From Pseudotabrizicola formosa (GTDB taxonomy: Bacteria > Pseudomonadota > Alphaproteobacteria > Rhodobacterales > Rhodobacteraceae): 64,000 nucleotides of DNA. The stretch lies in the NCBI RefSeq assembly GCF_002900965.1, contig NZ_PJOM01000003.1:310001-374000 (forward strand), given 5' to 3'. The notes beneath the pieces are model-generated. The model saw only the letters and a list, made by a program, of their open reading frames with translations. It ran no database searches and was not told where the DNA came from. The translations under genes and the position numbers were made by a program. This document shows positions 43,421 to 50,888 of this stretch, piece after piece (within the stretch, counting starts at the first letter, position 1; each line of letters begins with the position of its first letter).

Positions 43421-44362
43421 CTGACCCTGTACGCCCGAAGAACAGCTTGTGCACGTACACTCCGGGTTATCGGCTGCGCTAGTAGGGACTTGGACACGGT
43501 ACTTGTCCGATAGAGGCTTCCCGTTCTTCTTCCTCGCTTTTAGGCTAGCTTCGGTAAACAGCACATTCTTGTTGGCATGGATTTCACTGAGGTGGGCTTT
43601 GTCAGGTTCTAGATCCTCGAAGCGAGAAATTGCGTCAGCGCAGTCCAATTCAGATCCGACCCAGCGTCTACCGTTAAGCTCAGCCGCAACAAAGGTTGTG
43701 CCGGAACCCCCGAACGGGTCAAGCACGAGTGAGCCTGGGTCACTCGCCATGCTAACAATGCGGTCCATCAGTTTCAGAGGCAGTGCGTTCGCGGCCCTCT
43801 TCTTGTACTTAGCATGGCGAACGGGGGGTATATCGGTCCAGACATCAGTCAGGCTTACCCCTTTTGGGTTCATCTTGTCCTTGTAGCCGCCGTAGTCGCG
43901 CTGCTCCCCACCACAATGGCGACAGGAGGGCACTGGAAGTCTGTCCGGATGGAAGATCGAAGGCCTATCTCCCTTGACGAGGTAAAGCAGAGAGTAGTGG
44001 GCCGGATACAGCCGGTTCTGTATGGGTAAGCTGTACTTCATGTCCACCGTGATCCAATGGCGGAAGGTTAGGCTCCTTGAGGCATATGCACCAAGCTGCA
44101 GGTTCCACTTCGGCAGGTTGTACAAGAAGACAGACCCACCCGGCTTCACGGTGCGAATAATCTCATCCAACCACTGGCGGCACCAAGCAAGGTAGTCCTC
44201 TTCATGGAGCGCGTCGTTGATCTTGGAGCTATAGGCCTTGCCGAGGTTGAAGGGGGGATCTGCAAATGCAAGATCTACAGTTTCAGACGCAACATCCGAC
44301 AGCATCGACATGCAGTCGCCTTCGTACAGTGAGCCAAGAGGCGTTTCCATTTTGGGTATCAT
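43409..44362 (-). CDS. Site-specific DNA amino-methyltransferase (beta class)
   Basis: A 317-residue protein. Motif IV is FADPPFNLG (DPPF at 35-38) near the N-terminus, and the SAM-binding motif I, LDPFGGSGTT (215-223), is near the C-terminus; this order is that of beta-class N6-adenine or N4-cytosine enzymes. Which base it modifies cannot be told by eye. A CxxC (SCRHCGG) and a C-terminal CTCTSC could bind metal. It is convergent with the BamHI-like gene and is presumably its protective partner. Start uncertain: 44362 is chosen with GGTGA upstream; 44350, 44437 and 44461 are possible. Confidence 0.88.
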   Translation of the reverse strand: MIPKMETPLGSLYEGDCMSMLSDVASETVDLAFADPPFNLGKAYSSKINDALHEEDYLAWCRQWLDEIIRTVKPGGSVFLYNLPKWNLQLGAYASRSLTFRHWITVDMKYSLPIQNRLYPAHYSLLYLVKGDRPSIFHPDRLPVPSCRHCGGEQRDYGGYKDKMNPKGVSLTDVWTDIPPVRHAKYKKRAANALPLKLMDRIVSMASDPGSLVLDPFGGSGTTFVAAELNGRRWVGSELDCADAISRFEDLEPDKAHLSEIHANKNVLFTEASLKARKKNGKPLSDKYRVQVPTSAADNPECTCTSCSSGVQGQLFS

Positions 44363-45216
44363 AGTCACCAATATTGCTTGTCGCTGGCCTGACTGCAAGG
44401 CGAAAGTGTCCGAATTCGTGCAAAGGTCTGCTACCATAATTCGACTATTTGTGGTATCCATCCCCGCTTAGGCTGCTAGCCTTGGAAGGCCCCGTCGTCA
44501 AGGATAGCGCAGTAGTGCGCTCTCTAAGGAAAACTGACACATTTTTGTGTGCCCCTATCTACTCACCTCAAACTTTCCATTTGTCCCATACCCCCCTGAA
44601 TTGACGCTTGAGTGGCCTTGCCCGCATCTCGGCGGGGCCGAGGCATGCCAACATGGCGGATGAACCTTGGCAGCTTTGTTCTAGGCGGCAGTGCGATCAG
44701 GGTTTTCCCCACTAGACCTTGCCTTAGCGGGTTGTCTCAACCATGGCCGACAACATCACCCCTGGTCTTGCTGTTGCCTCATTGAAGCAAATGTCATTGG
44801 ATCAGCAGGACAAGTGCGTTCTCGGTGTGCGGCACGAATGGCAGGAATTTCCGACACATTTTTGTGTGGGGGGATATACAGTACTCCCGTGCGTCAATGC
44901 CCCCGTGCCGGGTCGTCTCTGTAGCGTTGGCCGAGCGTGCCTATAGCTACGGCTAAAGCATGCGTGACGATAGCCGCTAGCAGGAGCAAGGGCATCAAGC
45001 CTTGAGGTGCAGTAGCATCTGCAAGGGGCGGACATGGCGCAGCGCGGGCATGCGAACCATCAGCCAAGCACCAGCGCCATGGGCAGGATTGGTGCGGTGC
45101 CATTTGAGTATGCCTCAATAGGACCAGCTACAGGCCGGTCTGATAAGTGCCTATTGACAACCCATACCGAACCGATCATCAGCGAACCATCCAAAACGAA
45201 CCGATGGGTTTCCGCC
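44363..45216. other. Gene-poor region with short repeats
   Basis: About 850 bp without a convincing gene; small open frames lack ribosome sites and recognisable sequence. It holds two copies of the 16-bp hairpin-forming word GACACATTTTTGTGTG (44536-44551 and 44853-44868). Before the recombinase it holds three CGAACC(G)AT words about 15 bp apart (45168, 45183, 45197). These could be recombination or regulatory sites. Confidence 0.55.
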
Positions 45217-45834
45217 ATGTTCATCCGTGCCTACCTTCGCGCCTCAACCTCTGATCAGGATGCCAGCCGCGCCGCTGTTGATCTTGACGACTTTGCCTCC
45301 GACCGGGGGCTGACGATAGCAGCCCGATACACAGAGAACGAGAGTGGGGCCAAGCTGGAACGGCCCGAACTGTTCCGCCTTCTCGCTGACTGCCTGCCCG
45401 GTGACGTGCTGCTAGTGGAACAGGTTGACCGCCTGAGCCGCCTCAACGGGGCCGATTGGGAACGCCTCAAGGCGCAGATCGCAGCAAAGCGGGTCCGTGT
45501 TGTCGCGCTTGACTTGCCGACCTCGCACCAGTTGATGCAGCCGGAGGCCGATGAGTTCACGGCCCGGATGCTGGACGCGATTAACGGCATGATGCTGGAC
45601 ATGCTGGCTGCGATTGCCCGCAAGGACTACGTGGATAGGCGCAGGCGACAGGCGCAGGGCATCGTGAAGGCCAAGGCCGAGGGCGTCTATCGCGGACGGC
45701 CCGAAGATGTGAAGCGGAACTCCGCAATTGTCGGGATGCTACGGGGCGGACAAAGCTGGAGCAGCATCATCGCCGCGACAGGCTGTTCCCGATCTACGCT
45801 GGCGAGGCTGGCGAAGCGCGGGGCGGTGACATGA
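45217..45834 (+). CDS. Serine recombinase (resolvase family)
   Basis: A 205-residue resolvase/invertase. FIRAYLRASTSDQDASRA holds the catalytic serine (S10), and VEQVDRLSRLNGADWERL and the ARKDYVDRRRRQAQGIVKAKAEG E-helix region are conserved. A C-terminal helix-turn-helix (IIAATGCSRSTLARLAKRG) binds DNA. All active-site residues I can place are present, so it looks functional. The frame is open to 45034, but family homology starts at 45217. A decayed relative follows directly. Confidence 0.92.
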   Translation: MFIRAYLRASTSDQDASRAAVDLDDFASDRGLTIAARYTENESGAKLERPELFRLLADCLPGDVLLVEQVDRLSRLNGADWERLKAQIAAKRVRVVALDLPTSHQLMQPEADEFTARMLDAINGMMLDMLAAIARKDYVDRRRRQAQGIVKAKAEGVYRGRPEDVKRNSAIVGMLRGGQSWSSIIAATGCSRSTLARLAKRGAVT

Positions 45835-45907
45835 TGACCGAACCCCTTCGTTGGTTGGGCCTCCGCTTGCTATCGGTGTAACGGCAGGGGGGCATTTGAG
45901 GGCATAA

Positions 45908-46139
45908 TTGCTGGACGTGCTGGAAGGCATCACAGCAAAGGCGCAACGCTGCGGGCTAGGCATCGACACAGGCACGCCGACAGGCAGGCTTTTGCTCAAC
46001 ATGCTCAACATGCTCAACATGCTCAACATGCTAAGCAGAGGTCGCGGAGTTGCACAAGGCAGGCGTAGGGTCAACTGAGTTCGCCCGTCAACTCGGCATA
46101 GGTCGTGCATCGGTTTATCGGGTTTTGCCTGCCGGGTGA
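45908..46139 (+). pseudogene. Decayed serine resolvase with expanded 9-bp repeat
   Basis: In one frame, LGIDTGTPTGRLLLNML is the core resolvase motif (compare IDT.TP.GR....ML), preceded only by a short stub after a stop codon. After a repeat tract the reading continues in the next frame as AEVAELHKAGVGSTEFARQL, then GIGRASVYRVLPAG and a stop; this is the resolvase C-terminal helix-turn-helix. The first ~100 residues and the E-helix are gone. It differs from the intact resolvase upstream, so it is a second lineage. Confidence 0.8.
45993..46037 (+). repeat. 9-bp tandem repeat TGCTCAACA
   Basis: Four perfect units (45993-46028) and one changed unit TGCTAAGCA. They lie inside the decayed resolvase where LNML would occur once, coding LNM repeats, so slippage within a dead gene is the likely origin. 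Confidence 0.9.
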
Positions 46140-47044
46140 CGCGGACGGCTAATTCGGGCGCATTTGCCACAGCGCCAGCGGAGCGACCCTCACAGCGGCT
46201 CCGGCAAGAGATGCGGCATCGGTAGCCAGATCGTGCCAGCGGGTGTCTGGCGGGCTTAAATCCGGGGTTATCCGGTGCTCTAGGCCACGGCGCAACCTGC
46301 GTGGGCTTATGGGCATATCTATTCCTTTTCAACCGGCCTTTCGCCATGGCATCATCTGCCTTTCCACAGCCCTTTCCACCGGCATCCCGCCACGGGTAAT
46401 CCGGCCTTACCATAGATCAACCCGGCATCGCCGAGCCTAACGCCGCGTCCTAAGACAGAGCACTGGATCAGATACCTGGCATCAGCCAAGCCCGATCCTG
46501 CGTCCTAAGACAGCTAACCCGGCATATCGCGGGGGGGTGGGCATCTGGACGAACGGCATAGCAGGCTACAACTCCCTTTGTGCTTATCCCCGCGTCCCTA
46601 GAGGAAATGCATACACTTGCCCTCAGGGTGGTCGCCCCGCTCCTTGTCCACAAAACTTGCAGTACCCCCGCCAACACACATTCATGTGCTGTTGGATTTG
46701 TCCGCAGTTGGACTGCCATATTGTCTAACTGACACCTCTGGCGGCTATGGGAAAATGCCCTCATCGGCCTCCTTCTGGCAGCCGTCAAAACCTTGCCAAT
46801 GAGACCCTTGGACAGGTGCGGTGTCCACGGGGGGTCGCAAGGTATTGTTTTTAAATGGTAAAAATGGCCTCCGCCGTAAGAGGTTCATATGTTTTTACCT
46901 CGGGCCGTAGGCTGGTTTTCCCGGTGGCGCTCCAAGCCATTATCCCGGCATGCGCGGCAGCCAAAATATCCCGGTTATCCACTCATGCGAACAGTGCACA
47001 TCAGCACATCATCACGTCGATCACGTATCTTAGGAACATCACCC
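46140..47044. other. Noncoding stretch upstream of the helicase-like gene
   Basis: About 900 bp with no gene I can support. A 14-bp word GCGTCCTAAGACAG is repeated at 46445-46458 and 46500-46513. An AT-rich tract lies at about 46848-46865. It may hold the promoter of the helicase operon. Confidence 0.5.
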
Positions 47045-48556
47045 ATGACACATATCACCATCAAGGACCGGCCATGCGGCTGGGGCAAGAGCACAGAAAT
47101 ATTCTCCAGCTACAAGGCAGGTGAAAAGTACATCACGGTCCTGCCGCTCCTGTCGGAAGTGGACCGGGCGGTGAAACGCGCTGCCTCGGAAAGCAAGCAC
47201 ATCATGTATGCTCCGGTGGACACCCACGGCTCAAAGACAGACCATGTAACCGCCCTGATTAAAGCCGGGAAGTCAGTGGCGTGCACCCATGAACTTTTCT
47301 TTCGCCTAGGCACACTTGCCACCACCAAGACCGGCGAAACGCTGGATATTGTAGGTTCCTTGAGTGACCCTCAAAATGTAAGGGTATCGCACGCCGAGCA
47401 CTTCCTGCTGGATGACTTCCACGTCATCATTGATGAGGCCATCGACCCCTTCAATACCGTCAACACTGTGACACCGAACGACTTCCAAAAGGATTACGTC
47501 GAACTCGGGTTGGTGGAGGTTTGCCCGGATGGGAAGATTTCACCTACAGGTCTCTGGGATACCAGATACCGGGATGGTGGGCAGACGTTCGACAGGTCGC
47601 TGTACGAGCAAGCAAAATCCGGTGCGCTCTACACGGTCCAAGGCAAGCTATTTGTGCTCACCATACCCACGGAACTCATGCTCAGGCCGAAGTCTGTTAC
47701 CATCTATACCTATCTGTCGGGCGGCACTGTCCTTCTGCGGTTCATGCAAAGGCTACAGCAACAGCTAGTAGGCACGCCAGACGAGTTCACGCTGGAAATT
47801 GACCGGCTCGCTCCGGTTGACGAAGCAGCATGGCGACAGGACGTGCGCCGTGCACTGTCAATCGAGAGCATCCCGGTACTAGAAGGCTATCATTGGTCGT
47901 ATAGCAAGCAGTTGGCGACTTTCAGCAAGTCCGGTGGAAAAGTTGCAGCCCGCCGGGTGGGCATGGCGCTCAAGCATTGGTCTGGCAAGGAACTCGCAGT
48001 CACCCACAAGGGCACGGTGATGCTGACCTGTGCGCGAGACCTGTGGTGCGGAAGTTCAAACACGCAGCAGCCCATGGCCGGGCCACTCGCAAAGGATAGT
48101 CGGCTCTTCGGAAACGCAGTTCGTGAATACGATGAGGCAGGCTTTGCCGACGGCTGGAGCACAACCGGCGTGAAGTTCGTAGCCAACACCACCAGAGGCG
48201 TCAACGACTACATTCACTGTGGCACGGCAATCTACCTTTACGATCAACACCCTAATCCCAATGTCACCCTGTTCCTAGGCATGCCCAAAGGCTCAACTGC
48301 TGAGCGTGAGTTCTCGGATGCCTACGCCTTGTCTGAACTCGTGCAATGGCTTTTTCGGTCGTGCATTCGGTCTGGGGGCATGAACTCCATTCCGGACAAC
48401 ATCAGACCGCGACAGAAGGCAGTGATCTATATCCCTTCGGCCCGCATGCGGAACTTGCTGATCAATTGGCTTGCTACAGGGGAGGTGTGCTCTAGGGAGC
48501 GCAAGGCTTTCCCAACATCGCGTAAGACTTCGTTGTCGGAGAGGGTTGCAGCATGA
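47045..48556 (+). CDS. SF2-helicase-like ATPase of phage/plasmid type
   Basis: A 503-residue protein. The N-terminal RPCGWGKSTEI (GWGKST, 12-17) is a Walker A motif and FHVIIDEAIDPF (128-132) a DExx Walker B. Late in the protein TTRGVNDYIHCGTAIYL (~382) and LSELVQWLFRSCIRSGG (~430) resemble helicase motifs V and VI of DEAD-like proteins in phages and plasmids, followed by VIYIPSARMRNLLINWL. A role in replication or recombination of the element is an inference. Its stop overlaps the start of the next gene by 4 bp. Start ATG 47045 has a weak AGGA; a longer frame reaches 46889. Confidence 0.7.
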   Translation: MTHITIKDRPCGWGKSTEIFSSYKAGEKYITVLPLLSEVDRAVKRAASESKHIMYAPVDTHGSKTDHVTALIKAGKSVACTHELFFRLGTLATTKTGETLDIVGSLSDPQNVRVSHAEHFLLDDFHVIIDEAIDPFNTVNTVTPNDFQKDYVELGLVEVCPDGKISPTGLWDTRYRDGGQTFDRSLYEQAKSGALYTVQGKLFVLTIPTELMLRPKSVTIYTYLSGGTVLLRFMQRLQQQLVGTPDEFTLEIDRLAPVDEAAWRQDVRRALSIESIPVLEGYHWSYSKQLATFSKSGGKVAARRVGMALKHWSGKELAVTHKGTVMLTCARDLWCGSSNTQQPMAGPLAKDSRLFGNAVREYDEAGFADGWSTTGVKFVANTTRGVNDYIHCGTAIYLYDQHPNPNVTLFLGMPKGSTAEREFSDAYALSELVQWLFRSCIRSGGMNSIPDNIRPRQKAVIYIPSARMRNLLINWLATGEVCSRERKAFPTSRKTSLSERVAA

Positions 48557-49608
48557 ACGGTATTATCCAACCTGAGCAGTTCCCAAACGTGTCATCCTTC
48601 CTCGACCGGCACAAGAAGCTGCGCTGGAGGTATCGCAAGGACGGGCGGCAGGCGTGCCTTGGCACGGATTATGGCAGCGCGGAGTTCATCAAGAGGTACG
48701 CCGCAGCCACGAACTCCGCGCCTCTGCATCCAAGCGACATTGCCGCCCGCGTTCCGTCGCACTTCCAGCAGGGCACTTTGTCTCGGCTCATTGACGCATG
48801 GTATCGGTCCGCGCACTTCGAGGCACTGGGCAAGGGCACCCGAAAAGGCTACCGATGCCAAGCTGAAAGACTGAGGGGCAGCTACGGGGATTACATGGTG
48901 CAAGCCATGCAGCATAAGCACATCAAGGACATGATGGCCGCAAAGGCAGGGATGCCGAACGCCGCGAACAATGTCCTGCGTATTCTTCGGTTCGTCTTGG
49001 ATGTGGCAATAGAGACAGGGCTGATCGGGCATAACGTAGCACGGGACGTAAAGAAGTATGCCACGCCCGACGATGGCTTCCACACGTGGACGGAGCAGGA
49101 GATCAGCGCATTCTGTGCCGTTCACCATCCGGGGAGTGTTGCGCATACGTGCTTGACCACCATGCTTTACACTGGGGCTGCGCTTAAGGATGCCGCCAGC
49201 ATGGGGCGGGCGAACCTTTGCGACGGACGCATCTGCTACATCAAGAATGCTACAAAGACCCGCGCTGGGGTTGAGGTCAATATCCCGATCCACAGTGCCC
49301 TTGCCGCATGTTTGGCACGTCTCCCGCCTGAGTTCGAGTTCTTCCTACAAACCGCCAAGGGGACCGCACCCACTCCGGGCACCCTTGGAAACTACATGCG
49401 GAAATGGTGCGATGCAGCCGAGTTGACAGAGTGCAGCAGCCACGGTCTGCGCAAGGCTTTTGAACGTCGCTTAGGCGAGGCGGGCAGGAAAGAGCAGGAA
49501 ATTGCCGCAGTATTGGGCTTTGTTGATACCAATTCCCCGCATATGCGTTTAGGAATGGACGTGCGGAGTGAACTTGCAGACAGGGCTATTTCAAGTATTG
49601 CTGTCTAA
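48553..49608 (+). CDS. Degenerate tyrosine-recombinase-like protein (probably inactive)
   Basis: A 351-residue protein with the full integrase layout: N-terminal arm-like domain, core-binding domain (~70-170), and a catalytic-type domain. Key residues are missing. The first Arg site in LYTGAALKD is A210. HGLRK (H297, R300) is kept. The later His site is F323 (LGFVD), and the position ten residues on, where Tyr should be, is L333. It therefore probably binds DNA without cutting. It is translationally coupled to the helicase-like gene and followed by 12-bp repeats. Confidence 0.82.
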   Translation: MNGIIQPEQFPNVSSFLDRHKKLRWRYRKDGRQACLGTDYGSAEFIKRYAAATNSAPLHPSDIAARVPSHFQQGTLSRLIDAWYRSAHFEALGKGTRKGYRCQAERLRGSYGDYMVQAMQHKHIKDMMAAKAGMPNAANNVLRILRFVLDVAIETGLIGHNVARDVKKYATPDDGFHTWTEQEISAFCAVHHPGSVAHTCLTTMLYTGAALKDAASMGRANLCDGRICYIKNATKTRAGVEVNIPIHSALAACLARLPPEFEFFLQTAKGTAPTPGTLGNYMRKWCDAAELTECSSHGLRKAFERRLGEAGRKEQEIAAVLGFVDTNSPHMRLGMDVRSELADRAISSIAV

Positions 49609-49925
49609 CTTGCATTGCACTCGTAGTGAACTCAAGCAACGTACTTAGTATAAGAGTTAGTATAAGAGTTAGTATAAGAGTTGGCATCATAGTTAGCATC
49701 AGACTTGCTATATCTTGGATGCACGCAGGGCACGTATATCAACTACGATTTGAAATTATTTGATGACCGTGCTATTAATTGTCTTGCGCATTGATAAGCC
49801 GTGTGCCAAAAGGGTTGCATCCGGATGGCGGCTTGACACTATCACCGGACGGCGACTGACTGTGCGGCGCAGTTAGCTATCAATCCACTAGGGCTGTTAG
49901 TTGACTGCGCCAGCATAGTGCAATC
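49609..49925. other. Intergenic region with iteron-like repeats
   Basis: 317 bp between the two degenerate integrase genes. Besides the 12-bp repeats (49645-49704) it is AT-rich from 49690 to 49800. No gene seen. Confidence 0.6.
49645..49704. repeat. 12-bp iteron-like direct repeats
   Basis: Three perfect units of TTAGTATAAGAG (49645-49680) are followed by two diverged units TTGGCATCATAG and TTAGCATCAGAC in phase. This is like plasmid iterons or integrase arm sites. Units abut without spacers. Confidence 0.9.
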
Positions 49926-50888
49926 ATGTACAGGATCAGAGTTAATATGTCGGCATTTGTATGCTGCGGCGTTGGACTTCCCTATGTCAAGCAACACACT
50001 GGACGGGACGGAGTGAAGCATCTTTGCTTTCAACGCAGTGGCTATTCTGTGCGCCTTGCATCTGATCAGCATCAGCCCGGCTTCTTTCGCTTGTATCGAG
50101 CCGCTATGCTTCGGTCTGGCGTCACTGAACACCAAGTTCGGGGCATCTTGCAGCGCACTCCCGGAACACTCAGTCATGCCGTGCTGCAATGGAAGGTAGC
50201 TATGCAACAGGTCGGGAGGCAGGTCGCTATGTCAGCATCCGACCGGCGGCTGGCAGACGACATCAGCAGTAGGGAGGGGTGGCTGCACTTGGATGAACTC
50301 ACCGCCATTCATATTGACTTCATCTGCGGCAGAGCGACGGCGAGCACCCTTGTGCAAAACCGGCGGCTCCAGGTTCTGCGGCTGGTTGCGCGAAACGCGG
50401 GCCGTACAGCGCCGCTAGCCTTGAGCCTGCCCGTTGCTCGTAAAACCTTGCAGAGGGCTGCTCAGCCTCTCCCCTGCTGGACTGCCGATGATCTGAGGGC
50501 ATTCTGCCTGAGGCTCCCTGTTGGCACGGTCGAGTATACCGCCGCTAACCTTATGATTTGGCTCAGGCTCAGCCCTGCAGCACTCGTGCATCTTGATGCG
50601 GATGAACTCGATGCGCTCTGTGATCCACGCAGCAGGTTTGGGCTGGAAGTTCACTCTGCCTTCGTCGCTCTACCTTCCGGCCTGTATGGTGCTGTGGAAG
50701 AAATGCGCCGAAGTGGTGCAGGGCTAGCGGCGCGGATGCGGGCGGCAACTGCGCAGGCGGGTGTTCCGAACTTGACGAGGCAAAGCGTTGTGAAGTTGAA
50801 TGCGGAACTCGTCGGTGCAATGATAGCACGTCCTGCCTCAAGTGGTAGGTACGGGGTACTTGTTGATGGCCTGCTGCAACTGCAATAG
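49926..50888 (+). CDS. Second degenerate tyrosine-recombinase-like protein
   Basis: A 320-residue protein. The N-terminus (LPYVKQHTGRDGVKHLCFQR) resembles the start of Rhodobacteraceae site-specific integrases. PCWTADDLRAFCLRLPVGTV aligns with HTWTEQEISAFCAVHHPGSV of the 48553 gene, and the following strands align in order. The catalytic Arg region reads WLRLSPAAL, and no HxLR, GH or Tyr motif is left. It looks like a diverged paralogue kept as a DNA-binding protein; decay is the alternative. ATG 49926 or 49947; neither has a good ribosome site. Its end overlaps the converging integrase by 51 bp. Confidence 0.62.
   Translation: MYRIRVNMSAFVCCGVGLPYVKQHTGRDGVKHLCFQRSGYSVRLASDQHQPGFFRLYRAAMLRSGVTEHQVRGILQRTPGTLSHAVLQWKVAMQQVGRQVAMSASDRRLADDISSREGWLHLDELTAIHIDFICGRATASTLVQNRRLQVLRLVARNAGRTAPLALSLPVARKTLQRAAQPLPCWTADDLRAFCLRLPVGTVEYTAANLMIWLRLSPAALVHLDADELDALCDPRSRFGLEVHSAFVALPSGLYGAVEEMRRSGAGLAARMRAATAQAGVPNLTRQSVVKLNAELVGAMIARPASSGRYGVLVDGLLQLQ

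Noticed and set aside
44536-44868. Insertion sequence bounded by the 16-bp repeats
   Set aside because: The repeats enclose no transposase frame and no flanking target duplication was seen.
44743-44946. Small plus-strand open frame of 67 codons
   Set aside because: No ribosome site, no recognisable sequence, and it crosses the repeated hairpin word. Not supported as a gene.
45739-46413. Minus-strand frame across the 9-bp repeat region
   Set aside because: It overlaps the intact serine recombinase and encodes a low-complexity tract. The plus-strand resolvase remnant explains the region.
49645-49704. Possible CRISPR array
   Set aside because: Units are only 12 bp and abut with no spacers, and no cas genes are near; iteron-like repeats fit better.
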